From the NCBI GenBank assembly GCA_964558415.1, contig CAZLDI010000006.1, positions 1-64,000 of the forward strand: 64,000 bases of DNA. Reading direction: 5' to 3'. The notes under the pieces are model-generated. The model was not told the DNA's origin. It made no database searches and saw only the letters and a program-made list of their open reading frames with translations. A program made the translations under genes and the position numbers. Below, one piece after another: positions 52,977-60,657 of this stretch (the first letter of the stretch is position 1; every line of letters begins with the position of its first letter). The DNA comes from CAZLDI01 sp964558415 (GTDB taxonomy: Bacteria; Chloroflexota; Dehalococcoidia; SM23-28-2; RBG-16-64-32).

Positions 52977-53957
52977 TCAGGCGCCATACCCCTCCTTGAT
53001 CGTAGCCCGCCCCGTGATCTCTTTGATCCGCTGGTAGCCCACAAGCTTGTCCATCATCTCTGCGTGGCTCCCCACTGACCGCACGTACTTCTCCAGGTAC
53101 TGGTCGATGAACCCGCGCATCGTCGCGCCGATCACCTCCACCACGTGCCCCATGTCGCTGGCGTAGCGCCCCTGCATCTCGCCCGGGTACGCCCCGTACG
53201 GCAAGTGCACCACCGCGTCCACGACGTAATAAGGTATAGTGGTGCGCCCCGGGTCCCGCTTGATCTCCTCCGTGTCGATGATCTCCTCCGTCGAGATGAT
53301 CACCTTCTTCGACGCGAGCGCCGACTCCACGTGCGAGACGCCCGTCCCGAAGATGCGCGCGTTCCCGTAGACATCCGACTGGTGGACGTGGATCAGTGCC
53401 ACGTCCGGGTTGAGCGCCGGGACGATCGTGATCGGTTCGCCGGTGTAGGGGTCCTGGATCAGCTTCGCGCCGGAGTGCTCGAACCCGTCGGTGCCACCGA
53501 ACGAGCGCACGGGGATGAACGGCAGGCCCATCGCTCCGGCCAGCAGGCGGTTCGTCATCACGACGTTCGAGTACTCGAACGCCTGCACGCGACCCTCCCG
53601 GATCGCCTGCTCCACCACGGGTCCGAACAGAAAGAAACCGACGTCCAGCTTGGAGACGCAGCCCGCGCCGGTGAGCAGCGCCGCCGCGACCCAGGTGAAC
53701 TTCGCCCCCAGCCAGAGGTCCTTCTTCTGCTGCCGGATCACCTCACGTATCAGCGCAGACGGCCCGCGCTGCAGATAGTTGCACTCGTACACCAGGTAGT
53801 CCCCATCCGCGACCAGCTTTTCGACCGCCTCCTTTTCCGTCATCATCTTGGAGACCATCGCGCGGTTCTTGTGGTCGCGCACCCACTCCCGGTACCCGTC
53901 CGGGTCGACGGGCAGGTAGTCGCCCCGCCCCTCGGCGAGGATCTGGAGGTTCGTCAT
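52977..53957 (-). CDS. CoA-transferase subunit A (glutaconate CoA-transferase/IpdA-like)
   Basis: 326 residues. MTEKEAVEKLVADGDYLVYE, GPSALIREVIRQQKKDL, FGGTDGFEHSGAKL, NPDVALIHVHQSDVYGNARI and STEEIIDTEEIKRDP match class I CoA-transferase alpha subunits. The N-terminal about 40 residues are an extension. Co-translated with the upstream dual-OB gene (TGATG). Its subunit B gene lies farther down the same strand. Confidence 0.87.
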   Translation of the reverse strand: MTNLQILAEGRGDYLPVDPDGYREWVRDHKNRAMVSKMMTEKEAVEKLVADGDYLVYECNYLQRGPSALIREVIRQQKKDLWLGAKFTWVAAALLTGAGCVSKLDVGFFLFGPVVEQAIREGRVQAFEYSNVVMTNRLLAGAMGLPFIPVRSFGGTDGFEHSGAKLIQDPYTGEPITIVPALNPDVALIHVHQSDVYGNARIFGTGVSHVESALASKKVIISTEEIIDTEEIKRDPGRTTIPYYVVDAVVHLPYGAYPGEMQGRYASDMGHVVEVIGATMRGFIDQYLEKYVRSVGSHAEMMDKLVGYQRIKEITGRATIKEGYGA

Positions 53958-54637
53958 CAGCTAGCTCCTTGATCAATGGGAAAGATGTGGTTCACCTGAA
54001 GGAAGCAGGCGGGAGGCTTGTCGGGTCCAGCCTGATATGGCCTACCCAGCCCTACTCGCAGGACAGCTTCGTCGCCGGTCATCTGCCACGGCCTGCTTCC
54101 GGTTCTTACAGCGAGATCCTCCAGCGGGACGGTCTTCCATTCCCGCTCCCCGTCGCTGAAATCGACCCGGACGGCGTCTCCAAGACGGCGGGCGATCACG
54201 CGCTTCGCCCGTACCGACACTATCGAGCGTTGACCGCGGGGCTTGAAGGCTGCATTCCCCCGTTGTGTTCGGAACCAGGGCTGGCCGAACGCCTCAACGA
54301 GGGTTCTGCTTGCTAGTTCGGAGAGGCGGGCGACGAACTCATCGACTGACAGCTTACCCACTTTCTCGAATGTCGCGGGGTTCCAATTGCCGTCCTCAGC
54401 ATGCGGCGGACGATAGCGCTTAACTGGCCTCCACGTGACAGACACGACGTCGCCGGGGGCGAGATGATCGAGTGCGCGCCAGTGCTGCTCTCGAGGTTGC
54501 GGATCGTGCAAGCGAATAGTGCGTTTGCCGCACAGGGCTGCGATGCAAATCCTGTCACCCTGCATCCGCGTGACGTCCGTGATAATCGCCTCAAGGCGGC
54601 GATCTGGACTGCCGAACAAGGAAGTCAGGAAGCTCAT
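53957..54637 (-). CDS. Dual OB-domain-like protein, unknown function
   Basis: 226 residues, no membrane segment. Two beta-rich halves (ITDVTRMQGDRICIAAL ... LAPGDVVSVTWRPVKRY; and RSIVSVRAKRVIARRL ... VDFSDGEREWKTVPLEDLAV) look like paired OB-type barrels. The role is unknown. ATG 54637 overlaps the stop of the DUF488 gene (ATGA), which fixes the start. Proteins of this kind often neighbour DUF488 genes, as here. Confidence 0.7.
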   Translation of the reverse strand: MSFLTSLFGSPDRRLEAIITDVTRMQGDRICIAALCGKRTIRLHDPQPREQHWRALDHLAPGDVVSVTWRPVKRYRPPHAEDGNWNPATFEKVGKLSVDEFVARLSELASRTLVEAFGQPWFRTQRGNAAFKPRGQRSIVSVRAKRVIARRLGDAVRVDFSDGEREWKTVPLEDLAVRTGSRPWQMTGDEAVLRVGLGRPYQAGPDKPPACFLQVNHIFPIDQGAS

Positions 54638-55014
54638 TCGTCGAACCGCAGAATAAGCTCCCGGAGTAGGCGTCTGTGGCACTGATCACCATACTTGCAG
54701 ACGCACATGATCGTCACTTTTTCTGAGCGGGACAGCTTTGCCAGGCGGTGAATCTCCATAAGCGCCGAGTCGTCCTTCATCTCCTGCAGATAGCGGACGC
54801 GGTACTCGTCCCAACCTATTACCCCGTCCTTGAATGCGCGCAGAAGACCGCGTGACGGCCCCAGGGCGCGAATGTACTGGTCTGCGCGCTCCTCCGGTAC
54901 GCCGCGTGGCCAGTACTGAGTGACCAGGATGCGCTTCCCGTCGGTCGGATCAGGCTTCTCATAGATGCTCTTGATGCCGACGTTGGCGGTGTACGTTACC
55001 CTCTGCTCGGTCAC
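54634..55014 (-). CDS. DUF488 family protein
   Basis: 126 residues, YeaO/DUF488 type. IYEKPDPTDGKRILVTQYWPRGV, ILVTQYWPRG being the family core, and IMCVCKYGDQCHRRLL, where Cys and His are conserved. Activity unknown; some suggest nucleotide or nucleic-acid related roles. GTG start 55014 overlaps the PhzF stop. Confidence 0.85.
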   Translation of the reverse strand: MTEQRVTYTANVGIKSIYEKPDPTDGKRILVTQYWPRGVPEERADQYIRALGPSRGLLRAFKDGVIGWDEYRVRYLQEMKDDSALMEIHRLAKLSRSEKVTIMCVCKYGDQCHRRLLRELILRFDE

Positions 55015-55889
55015 ATCCGCATCTCCCCCTCCACTACCGTCACCGCCTGCCCGCCGATCTCCGCCCGCCCGCTGTCGTCCAGCACCCGCACGTAAACGCG
55101 CCCATCGCGGCCCAGCTCGGTCGCCTGCGTGGCGACATACTCTCGGCCTGTTCGCTCGAGCAAGCCGTGACGCGCAAGGTGTGCCGGAAGAGCGCCATTA
55201 GCGCTTCCGGTTACCGGGTCCTCGGGGACTCCGAACGCTGGTGCGAAACAGCGGATGTGAACGGCGAACTCACCGTCTTCGACGAAGGCGAACGCCGCGA
55301 TCCCGCTCAGGTCGTTATCTCGACTCAGTCTCGCCACCGCCGACATGTCCGGTTCGAGCGACGCTACGTCCGATTCGTGCTCGAAGCGGACGAACAGCCA
55401 CGTCGGCCCGTTGCGCAATGCTGTGGGAGCAGGAGCTGTGGCGATCTGACGTCCAAGCGCGGTCGATACGGTCTCTGCTAGCGCCCCGAACTCCCCCGCC
55501 ACCTTCGCCTCCGGCGTCTCGACATGGATCCGGCGCTCAGGCCCCACTCCCTCGATCCGCAGAGGCAAGTTCCCGGCGCCGCATTCCTGCACCATCCGCC
55601 CGTCCTTCGGCGAGACCACGCCCGCTTCCAGTACGGCGTGCGCCGAACCGATCGTCGGGTGCCCGGCGAACGGCAGCTCAGGACCCGGCGAAAAGATGCG
55701 CAGCCGGTAGTCCGCGTCCGCTGACGTAGGCGTTAGCACAAACGTCGTCTCCGAAAGGTTCGTCCAGCGGGCCAGCCGCTGCATCTCCTCAGTCTCCAGC
55801 CCGTCCGCTCCCAGGACAACCGCGACCGGGTTCCCGAACAGGGGGCGGGAGGTAAACGCATCAACTTGCTTAAAGCGATAGGTGTTCAT
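55011..55889 (-). CDS. PhzF family isomerase/epimerase-like protein
   Basis: 292 residues, diaminopimelate-epimerase-like double domain. QVDAFTSRPLFGNPVAVVL at the N-terminus, LSETTFVLTPTSADADYRLRIFSPGPELPFAGHPTIG with the catalytic-type Glu45-equivalent in SETTF, and DPVTGSANGALPAHL. Substrate unknown; there are no phenazine genes. It overlaps GrpB-family and DUF488 genes on either side, so it is part of one transcript. Confidence 0.92.
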   Translation of the reverse strand: MNTYRFKQVDAFTSRPLFGNPVAVVLGADGLETEEMQRLARWTNLSETTFVLTPTSADADYRLRIFSPGPELPFAGHPTIGSAHAVLEAGVVSPKDGRMVQECGAGNLPLRIEGVGPERRIHVETPEAKVAGEFGALAETVSTALGRQIATAPAPTALRNGPTWLFVRFEHESDVASLEPDMSAVARLSRDNDLSGIAAFAFVEDGEFAVHIRCFAPAFGVPEDPVTGSANGALPAHLARHGLLERTGREYVATQATELGRDGRVYVRVLDDSGRAEIGGQAVTVVEGEMRM

Positions 55890-56517
55890 CGAATCTCCTT
55901 CTCATTCTGACCTTGCTTGCCTTCGCTGAATGGCCCCTCTCCCCGGCGACGTGTGGAGAGGGGCCTGGCGCAGCGGCGGTGGCCAGGGTCAGAATGTGGA
56001 GAACGAACTGGCTCTTCGCCAGGGCATAGTCGTTGACGTCCGTGTATCGGGTCGCGAGATCCCGCTTCAGCGTCTCGTATTCGCGCGACGCGCCGGGATG
56101 GGCCCGCAGATAGTCCCGGAAAATGATCTGCTTCTCGTACTGCTCGTGCCCCGTCTCATACATGTGAATCTGGTGAGTGCGTCCCACGCCATCGTGCCGC
56201 TGACCGGCGAGCGGACTCTCTGTCAGCTTGCGGAAGTAGATGCGGCCCGGGATCCCGAATTCACCGAGGCATTCGTACGCCAGTTCGACCAACGGCGTGA
56301 TGCAGTAGAGAGCATCGGCCAGCGACCGCACGTGGACAGCGATGTCTATGATCGGCTTGGCGGCGATTCCGGGTATGGCGGTGCTGCCGACATGCTGAAT
56401 GTCCGTCGCCCAATCGCCGATCGCCTCCCGAATCCGCTGGCGTTCTTCCAGGAACAAGGCGGCCCATCGCGGATCATGCTCAACGAGGATGATCGGCCGC
56501 GCCTCAGCACCGCTCAT
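55870..56517 (-). CDS. GrpB family nucleotidyltransferase-fold protein
   Basis: 215 residues. HVGSTAIPGIAAKPIIDIAV is the GrpB signature (nucleotidyltransferase-type GS...D.D). Some members are linked to CoA synthesis enzymes by fusion. The last about 35 residues (PGPSPHVAGERGHSAKASKV) are unusual, low-complexity and overlap phzF by 20 bases. Function unknown. Confidence 0.88.
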   Translation of the reverse strand: MSGAEARPIILVEHDPRWAALFLEERQRIREAIGDWATDIQHVGSTAIPGIAAKPIIDIAVHVRSLADALYCITPLVELAYECLGEFGIPGRIYFRKLTESPLAGQRHDGVGRTHQIHMYETGHEQYEKQIIFRDYLRAHPGASREYETLKRDLATRYTDVNDYALAKSQFVLHILTLATAAAPGPSPHVAGERGHSAKASKVRMRRRFDEHLSL

Positions 56518-56589
56518 AGTGCAGATGATGATTGCGCCAGACGGCGGCGTCGGTCAAGAGAGGCGAATGAGGGAGTATGCGGCGGGCGT

Positions 56590-57261
56590 CTACCAGACGC
56601 CGGGGAGGATACGCCAGCGCACGGCGTTGCGGTACTCGCCGTAGCCGGCGATGATCCGCTCCTCACGCATGATGCGCACCACCTGGAGCGCACCCCAGAG
56701 TGCGATGATGATCGCGTTCGGCACCGCTATTGACGAGCCGAAGAGACCGCTCGTATCCGTTGGAGCGGCGAGCAGATACCCCAGGAAGAAGAGAGCCTCG
56801 AAGGCGTAGACCGGGTGGCGGACGTATTTGTACGGCCCGTGGCGCACGAGCCCGCGATCTGCGGGCACGACGCCGAAGCTCCGCCCAAGCGCTACCAACG
56901 ATACCGCCCAACCCGCGAGGCCGGCGAGCTGAATCGCCGTCGGGAGAAGATCCGCGTCCTTCAACTGGCCTGCGTCCTGTAGGAGCGAGATGCTGAAAGT
57001 CCCCACGACTGCGATCAGCCCCTCGATCTTTCCGCCCACTTTGGAGGCGTCTCGCCGCAGCATGAACAGCGCCATCGCTACGCTGTTGATCAGCACCAGC
57101 CCGACCGTAGAAAGCGTGGGTGGGAACGCCGAGTTCACGGCCTGGTTGAAGAGGAGAAAGAGCCATACAAACGCCGGCAGCACGTTGCCCGGCTTCGTCA
57201 GCGCTCGCAACACAATGATGCTCGGCCGCGGGCGCCCCAGTGAGACTGCTGTGGATGTCAC
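56590..57261 (-). CDS. Isoprenylcysteine carboxyl methyltransferase-like membrane protein
   Basis: 223 residues with about five membrane segments. LVRHGPYKYVRHPVYAFEALFFLGYLLA and REERIIAGYGEYRNAVRWRILPGVW are the SAM-binding hallmarks of the ICMT/PEMT group (RHP.Y and the EE...Y..Y element). Bacterial substrates are mostly unknown. GTG start 57261. Upstream neighbour is the prepilin peptidase on the same strand, 54 bases away. Confidence 0.85.
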   Translation of the reverse strand: MTSTAVSLGRPRPSIIVLRALTKPGNVLPAFVWLFLLFNQAVNSAFPPTLSTVGLVLINSVAMALFMLRRDASKVGGKIEGLIAVVGTFSISLLQDAGQLKDADLLPTAIQLAGLAGWAVSLVALGRSFGVVPADRGLVRHGPYKYVRHPVYAFEALFFLGYLLAAPTDTSGLFGSSIAVPNAIIIALWGALQVVRIMREERIIAGYGEYRNAVRWRILPGVW

Positions 57262-57315
57262 GAGTAATCCTCACTACTAGGACTGGCCGCAGGAAGGCGC
57301 CGTTACAGCGACAGC

Positions 57316-58038
57316 TCAGACGGACGCGAACAGGGCGATCACCGCCCCCAGCGCGAGGAAAGGGCCATGGGGGATGTAGTCCCGCATCGTCCGGAGGCGG
57401 GTAACCACGAGGATCAGCGCCACCAGTCCGGCAGAGATCGTGCCGAGGAACGCCGCCGCGATGATGGCGGGGAAGCCCACGACGAAGCCGATCAGCACGA
57501 TCATCTTCACGTCCCCCATCCCGAAGGCGCCCTCACCGAACAGCAGCGAGAACAAGAACATTCCGGTAGCCAGCGCTATTGCCACCCCGCCGCCAAGGAG
57601 CACCTCCAGCACCGAGCTCTGCGGCCAGGCCCAGCTCAACGCTATGGAGATGAGGATCGAAGGATAGACGATCCGGTTCGGGAGAAGCCGCCTTTCCATA
57701 TCCGTCAGCGTGAGGGTCAGGAAGACGGCACAAAAGAAGCCTGCCAGTAGCCCCGCGCCGAAGTCGTCGAAAATCGCATACGAAACCGCGAACAGGACAG
57801 CACAACCGGCCGGCAGGACCACCGCCCGCCAGGGCAGTCGTCGCTCGCAGTCCGGGCAGCGCCCGCCGGTCAGCGCCGAACCCAGCAGCGGAATCAGATG
57901 GATCTGCCTCAGGGACGACCGACACTCAGAGCAGCGATACAACGGACCGCCTAGCGGTTCCCCCGTGAAGAAGCGATCGAAGGCCAGGTCAATTGCGTGG
58001 CCGATGACCAGACCGATCACCGCGCTGACGATTAACAC
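57316..58038 (-). CDS. Prepilin peptidase (A24 family)
   Basis: Cuts and often N-methylates prepilins at the inner face of the membrane. 240 residues, several membrane segments. Catalytic Asp113 (TLTDMERRLLPN) and Asp176 (GMGDVKM), and the zinc-type cytosolic loop with Cys36, Cys39, Cys61, Cys64. This is the long bifunctional form rather than the short TadV/CpaA. GTG start with GGAAGGG upstream. Divergent from the Flp pilin genes it should serve. Confidence 0.93.
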   Translation of the reverse strand: MLIVSAVIGLVIGHAIDLAFDRFFTGEPLGGPLYRCSECRSSLRQIHLIPLLGSALTGGRCPDCERRLPWRAVVLPAGCAVLFAVSYAIFDDFGAGLLAGFFCAVFLTLTLTDMERRLLPNRIVYPSILISIALSWAWPQSSVLEVLLGGGVAIALATGMFLFSLLFGEGAFGMGDVKMIVLIGFVVGFPAIIAAAFLGTISAGLVALILVVTRLRTMRDYIPHGPFLALGAVIALFASV

Positions 58039-58273
58039 TTGCGCGCCCTTCCACGTCCACTTGAGCAGAGCATGTCAAAGGTAGAACGCGCGCGGGAGCG
58101 GGGGCGTCTACCGGGCGTCCGCCGTTTCTTTACTCCCTTCGCTTTTCGGTTAACCAGCCTGTTTACCGCCGCGCTCGAAAATGAACGATGTCACAAGCGC
58201 ACCCGACCCGCAGGCGTGTGCCCTCTGGTTCAGTGAGCCAACCGGCAAGTAGTGCTTGAAAGGAGGGAACGCA
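58039..58273. other. Intergenic region between prepilin peptidase and pilin genes
   Basis: 235 bases, no gene seen. It holds a GGTTAACC palindrome near 58148 and the strong ribosome site AAAGGAGGGA (58258-58267) of the first pilin copy. No confident -35/-10 pair was found. Confidence 0.4.
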
Positions 58274-58457
58274 ATGTTCTCCAGGATCAATGAAGCTCTG
58301 GTTTCTCTGGCGACTCGTTTCGAGCGCCGAAGATGGTCAGGCTCTGGCCGAGTACGGCCTGCTCCTGGCTCTCATCGCGGTCGTCTGCATCGCCGCGCTG
58401 ACAGCTCTCGGTCTGGCGATTTCCGGCACTCTGGGCAGTCTCACCGGCTCCTTCTAA
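58274..58457 (+). pseudogene. flp: Flp pilin, copy 1, disrupted by one inserted base
   Basis: It starts MFSRINEALVSLATRFER with a good ribosome site. Compared with the intact copy at 58717, the DNA has one extra C at 58327-58328 (GAGCGCCGAAG against GAGCGCGAAG). This shifts the frame just before the prepilin cleavage site. Removing that base restores a 60-residue pilin: EDGQALAEYGLLLALIAVV and on to LTGSF, TAA 58455-58457. As it stands, the product has no pilin domain. The downstream part remains well conserved, so the loss is recent or a sequencing error. Confidence 0.85.
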
Positions 58458-58716
58458 GGAAGTCGCGGATTTGAACCGGCTCCTCCTTCCGGCCACGGCG
58501 GCTCGGAGAGTAAACGTTCATTCACGGGGTGGACATAACTGTAACAACGTCGACGGTCGTCCATCTAACTATCCGGAACAACAGTCCACCTGGACGGTCG
58601 GAGGAGGTGGTAGGCGGAACAGGACAGTGATGGGACAACCGAATAACCAACCAGGTCAAACAATTAGCAACAAGACATCATCAAGCGGTCAACAGTTCAG
58701 GAAAGGAGGAGACATA
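58458..58716. other. Region between the two pilin copies
   Basis: 259 bases, no supported gene. It is less GC-rich toward the end (AACCAACCAGGTCAAACAAT). The last bases hold AAAGGAGGAG (58702-58711), the ribosome site of the intact pilin. No hairpin or promoter could be assigned with confidence. Confidence 0.4.
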
Positions 58717-58899
58717 ATGTTCTCCAAAATCAACGAGGCTCTGGTCTCGCTCGTGGCGCGCTTCGAGCGCGAAGATGGTCAGGCTCTGGCCGAGTACGGT
58801 CTGCTTCTGGCTCTCATCGCGGTCGTCTGTATCGCGGCACTGACGGCTCTCGGTCTGGCGATCAGCGGGACCCTGGGCAGCATCACCGGCTCGCTCTAG
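58717..58899 (+). CDS. flp: Flp/Fap-type major pilin, copy 2 (intact)
   Basis: Main subunit of the Tad (type IVc) pilus. 60 residues: a short charged leader MFSKINEALVSLVARFERED, the prepilin peptidase site G/QALAEYGLLL (with the conserved Glu-Tyr), a hydrophobic helix of about 22 residues and a Gly/Ser-rich tail. Very small size is typical. Strong ribosome site AAAGGAGGAGACATA. Followed by two hairpins before tadE, which could set a high pilin-to-minor-pilin ratio. Confidence 0.95.
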   Translation: MFSKINEALVSLVARFEREDGQALAEYGLLLALIAVVCIAALTALGLAISGTLGSITGSL

Positions 58900-58909
58900 T
58901 CTGGGCCGG

Positions 58910-58999
58910 GGGTCTAACCAGACCCATGAAATCGACAACGGGCAACTGTTGTTGATAGCAAGTAGCCGGGGGTCGCGCGCCAAAAGGCACGTGACCCCC
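58910..58999 (+). terminator. Two hairpins between pilin and tadE
   Basis: GGGTCT/AGACCC (58910-58915 with 58920-58925, loop AACC), and a larger one, GGGGGTC/GACCCCC (58968-58974 with 58993-58999), with an inner GCC-AAAA-GGC. Neither is followed by a T run, so they are more likely to protect or process the pilin message than to terminate strongly. Confidence 0.5.
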
Positions 59000-59062
59000 G
59001 CGCATGCTTGTTCAGAAAAGTCCACACGAGGACTCCCGGGAGGGTCGCGAAAGGGTACTAAC

Positions 59063-59488
59063 GTGTTACGCAAACACTTGTCCATAGGGCGCAGGAACGG
59101 CGAGCGCGGCCAGAGCATGGCCGAGTTCGTCATGGTTCTGCCGATTTTCTTGCTCCTGGTCTTCGCCATCATCGACTTTGGCATGGGCTTTCACGCGTGG
59201 CTCACCGTCACAAACTCCGCGCGTGAGGGAGCGCGGCTCGGCGCGGTTCGCGGTAGCCAGGCGCAGATCGTATCGCGCGTACAAACAACCGCAGATTCGC
59301 TGGACCAGACCGACATGACGATAACGGTTACCAACGCACAGGGCACGCCCGGCCAGTCGGTCATCGTCGACGTGGATTACGACTACGACTTGATTACCCC
59401 GCTGGACGGCATCCTTGGTTTGATCAGCGGTGGCTCGCTCGGTCCCACGCTGACGTTCTCTTCGACTGCAGATATGAGATTGGAATAG
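59063..59488 (+). CDS. tadE: TadE-family minor pilin-like protein
   Basis: 141 residues. The N-terminus RNGERGQSMAEFVMVLPIFLLLVFAIIDFG is the TadE signature: a prepilin-like site before a single membrane helix, then a beta-rich domain (NSAREGARLGAV). Assists Tad pilus assembly. GTG 59063 is preferred (AAAGGG 7 bases upstream); the frame is open farther upstream through the hairpin region. Confidence 0.9.
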   Translation: MLRKHLSIGRRNGERGQSMAEFVMVLPIFLLLVFAIIDFGMGFHAWLTVTNSAREGARLGAVRGSQAQIVSRVQTTADSLDQTDMTITVTNAQGTPGQSVIVDVDYDYDLITPLDGILGLISGGSLGPTLTFSSTADMRLE

Positions 59489-59533
59489 AGCGGCCTAACT
59501 GAAATGGCGCAGCCTTAACAGGAGGTGGGGTCG

Positions 59534-60622
59534 ATGAACACGAACAAGGCGTTGCGCTCCAGGGAGGGGGGACAAGCTCTTATAACGGCGGTGCTCGCTA
59601 TGACGGTGCTGCTTGGCATGATGGCGATGGCCATCGACACCGGCCTGATATTTGAGGACCGCAGGGACCTCCAGAACGACGCCGACGCGGCGGCCCTGGC
59701 GGGTTCCCAGCATCTGCCGGCCAATCCGGCAATGGCGATCACAAAGGCCCGCGAATGGGCCGCCAAGAACGGCATCAGCGACAGCCAGATTCAGTCCATC
59801 CACACCCAGCAAAAGTTCGTGCCCAACGACTCCATCCACGTCCAGTTGACGGACGAGTTCGACTGGGTCTTCGCCAAGGTCCTCGGCCTGACCACCAGCA
59901 CCGTGACCTCGGAGGCGGTGGCGACCGCCGGCGGCCTCGGCGGCAACAATAACATGATGCCGTGGGCCCTGCTCCAGGGCGAGTCCGCTTGTCTGGACGC
60001 CAGCGGCGACGCCATCTTCGGCGGCGGCCCCTGCATCGTGAAAGTGGGAGCCACGGCCAGCGCGATCAACGGTTGGTACGGCGCCCTGGACTTTGACGGC
60101 ACGGGCGGTGGGTCTGCCGAGTACAAAGCGAACATCATCGACGGTACCACCAACTGGCGCTACTGCATCGCCGGTGACACGTCGCCGGGGTGCGTTTCCG
60201 CGGTAACGGTCGTAGACGCACTTTCAGGTAACAAGGTCGGCCCCACCGATACCGGCATCGACACCCGCCTCGCCCTTGCCGGCGCGCCCTGCGATACCGG
60301 TGGCAATGGCATTGACGACTTCGACGAGATCTTCTGGCCCAACCCGATTGGGCCAGAGGCCTACGTCGTCGGCTGCACAAACAGCCCGCGTATGATCATC
60401 ATCCCGATTGTCAGCTACAGCTCCACGCCGGTCCAGACAGTGACTATTAGGGCCTGGGCCCTGGCGTACCTGGAGAGTTACGCCTGCGTCGGCAACTGCA
60501 ATGGCAACGGCCACTGGGCAGTCACCATTCACATAGCTGACGCCGCATACAGCCAGGCTGCCGGCTTCCTCACGGCTTACGACGCGGATGCTGGCATCGT
60601 AGTCAGGCGTCTCATCAAATGA
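59534..60622 (+). CDS. TadG-like pilus assembly protein, paralogue 1
   Basis: 362 residues. N-terminal EGGQALITAVLAMTVLLGMMAMAIDTGLIFEDRRDLQNDADAAALAG is the Tad/TadG membrane anchor and helical region (core RRDLQNDADAAALAG). The long extracellular part has paired Cys residues and segments such as INGWYGALDFDG. The end ACVGNCNGNGHWAVTIHI is shared with the next gene. ATG 59534 follows AGGAGGTGGGG. Confidence 0.88.
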   Translation: MNTNKALRSREGGQALITAVLAMTVLLGMMAMAIDTGLIFEDRRDLQNDADAAALAGSQHLPANPAMAITKAREWAAKNGISDSQIQSIHTQQKFVPNDSIHVQLTDEFDWVFAKVLGLTTSTVTSEAVATAGGLGGNNNMMPWALLQGESACLDASGDAIFGGGPCIVKVGATASAINGWYGALDFDGTGGGSAEYKANIIDGTTNWRYCIAGDTSPGCVSAVTVVDALSGNKVGPTDTGIDTRLALAGAPCDTGGNGIDDFDEIFWPNPIGPEAYVVGCTNSPRMIIIPIVSYSSTPVQTVTIRAWALAYLESYACVGNCNGNGHWAVTIHIADAAYSQAAGFLTAYDADAGIVVRRLIK

Positions 60623-60657
60623 GCTGACCGAACAAATTTATGGGGAGGTGGGATGGA

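Noticed and set aside
58236..58262. Sigma-54 promoter before the first pilin
   Set aside because: GG and GC elements are 8 rather than 10 bases apart, and no enhancer site was seen.
58459..58482. GGTTCAAATCC on the minus strand, like a tRNA T-loop
   Set aside because: The flanking five bases do not pair as a T stem, and no acceptor, D or anticodon arm could be placed around it.
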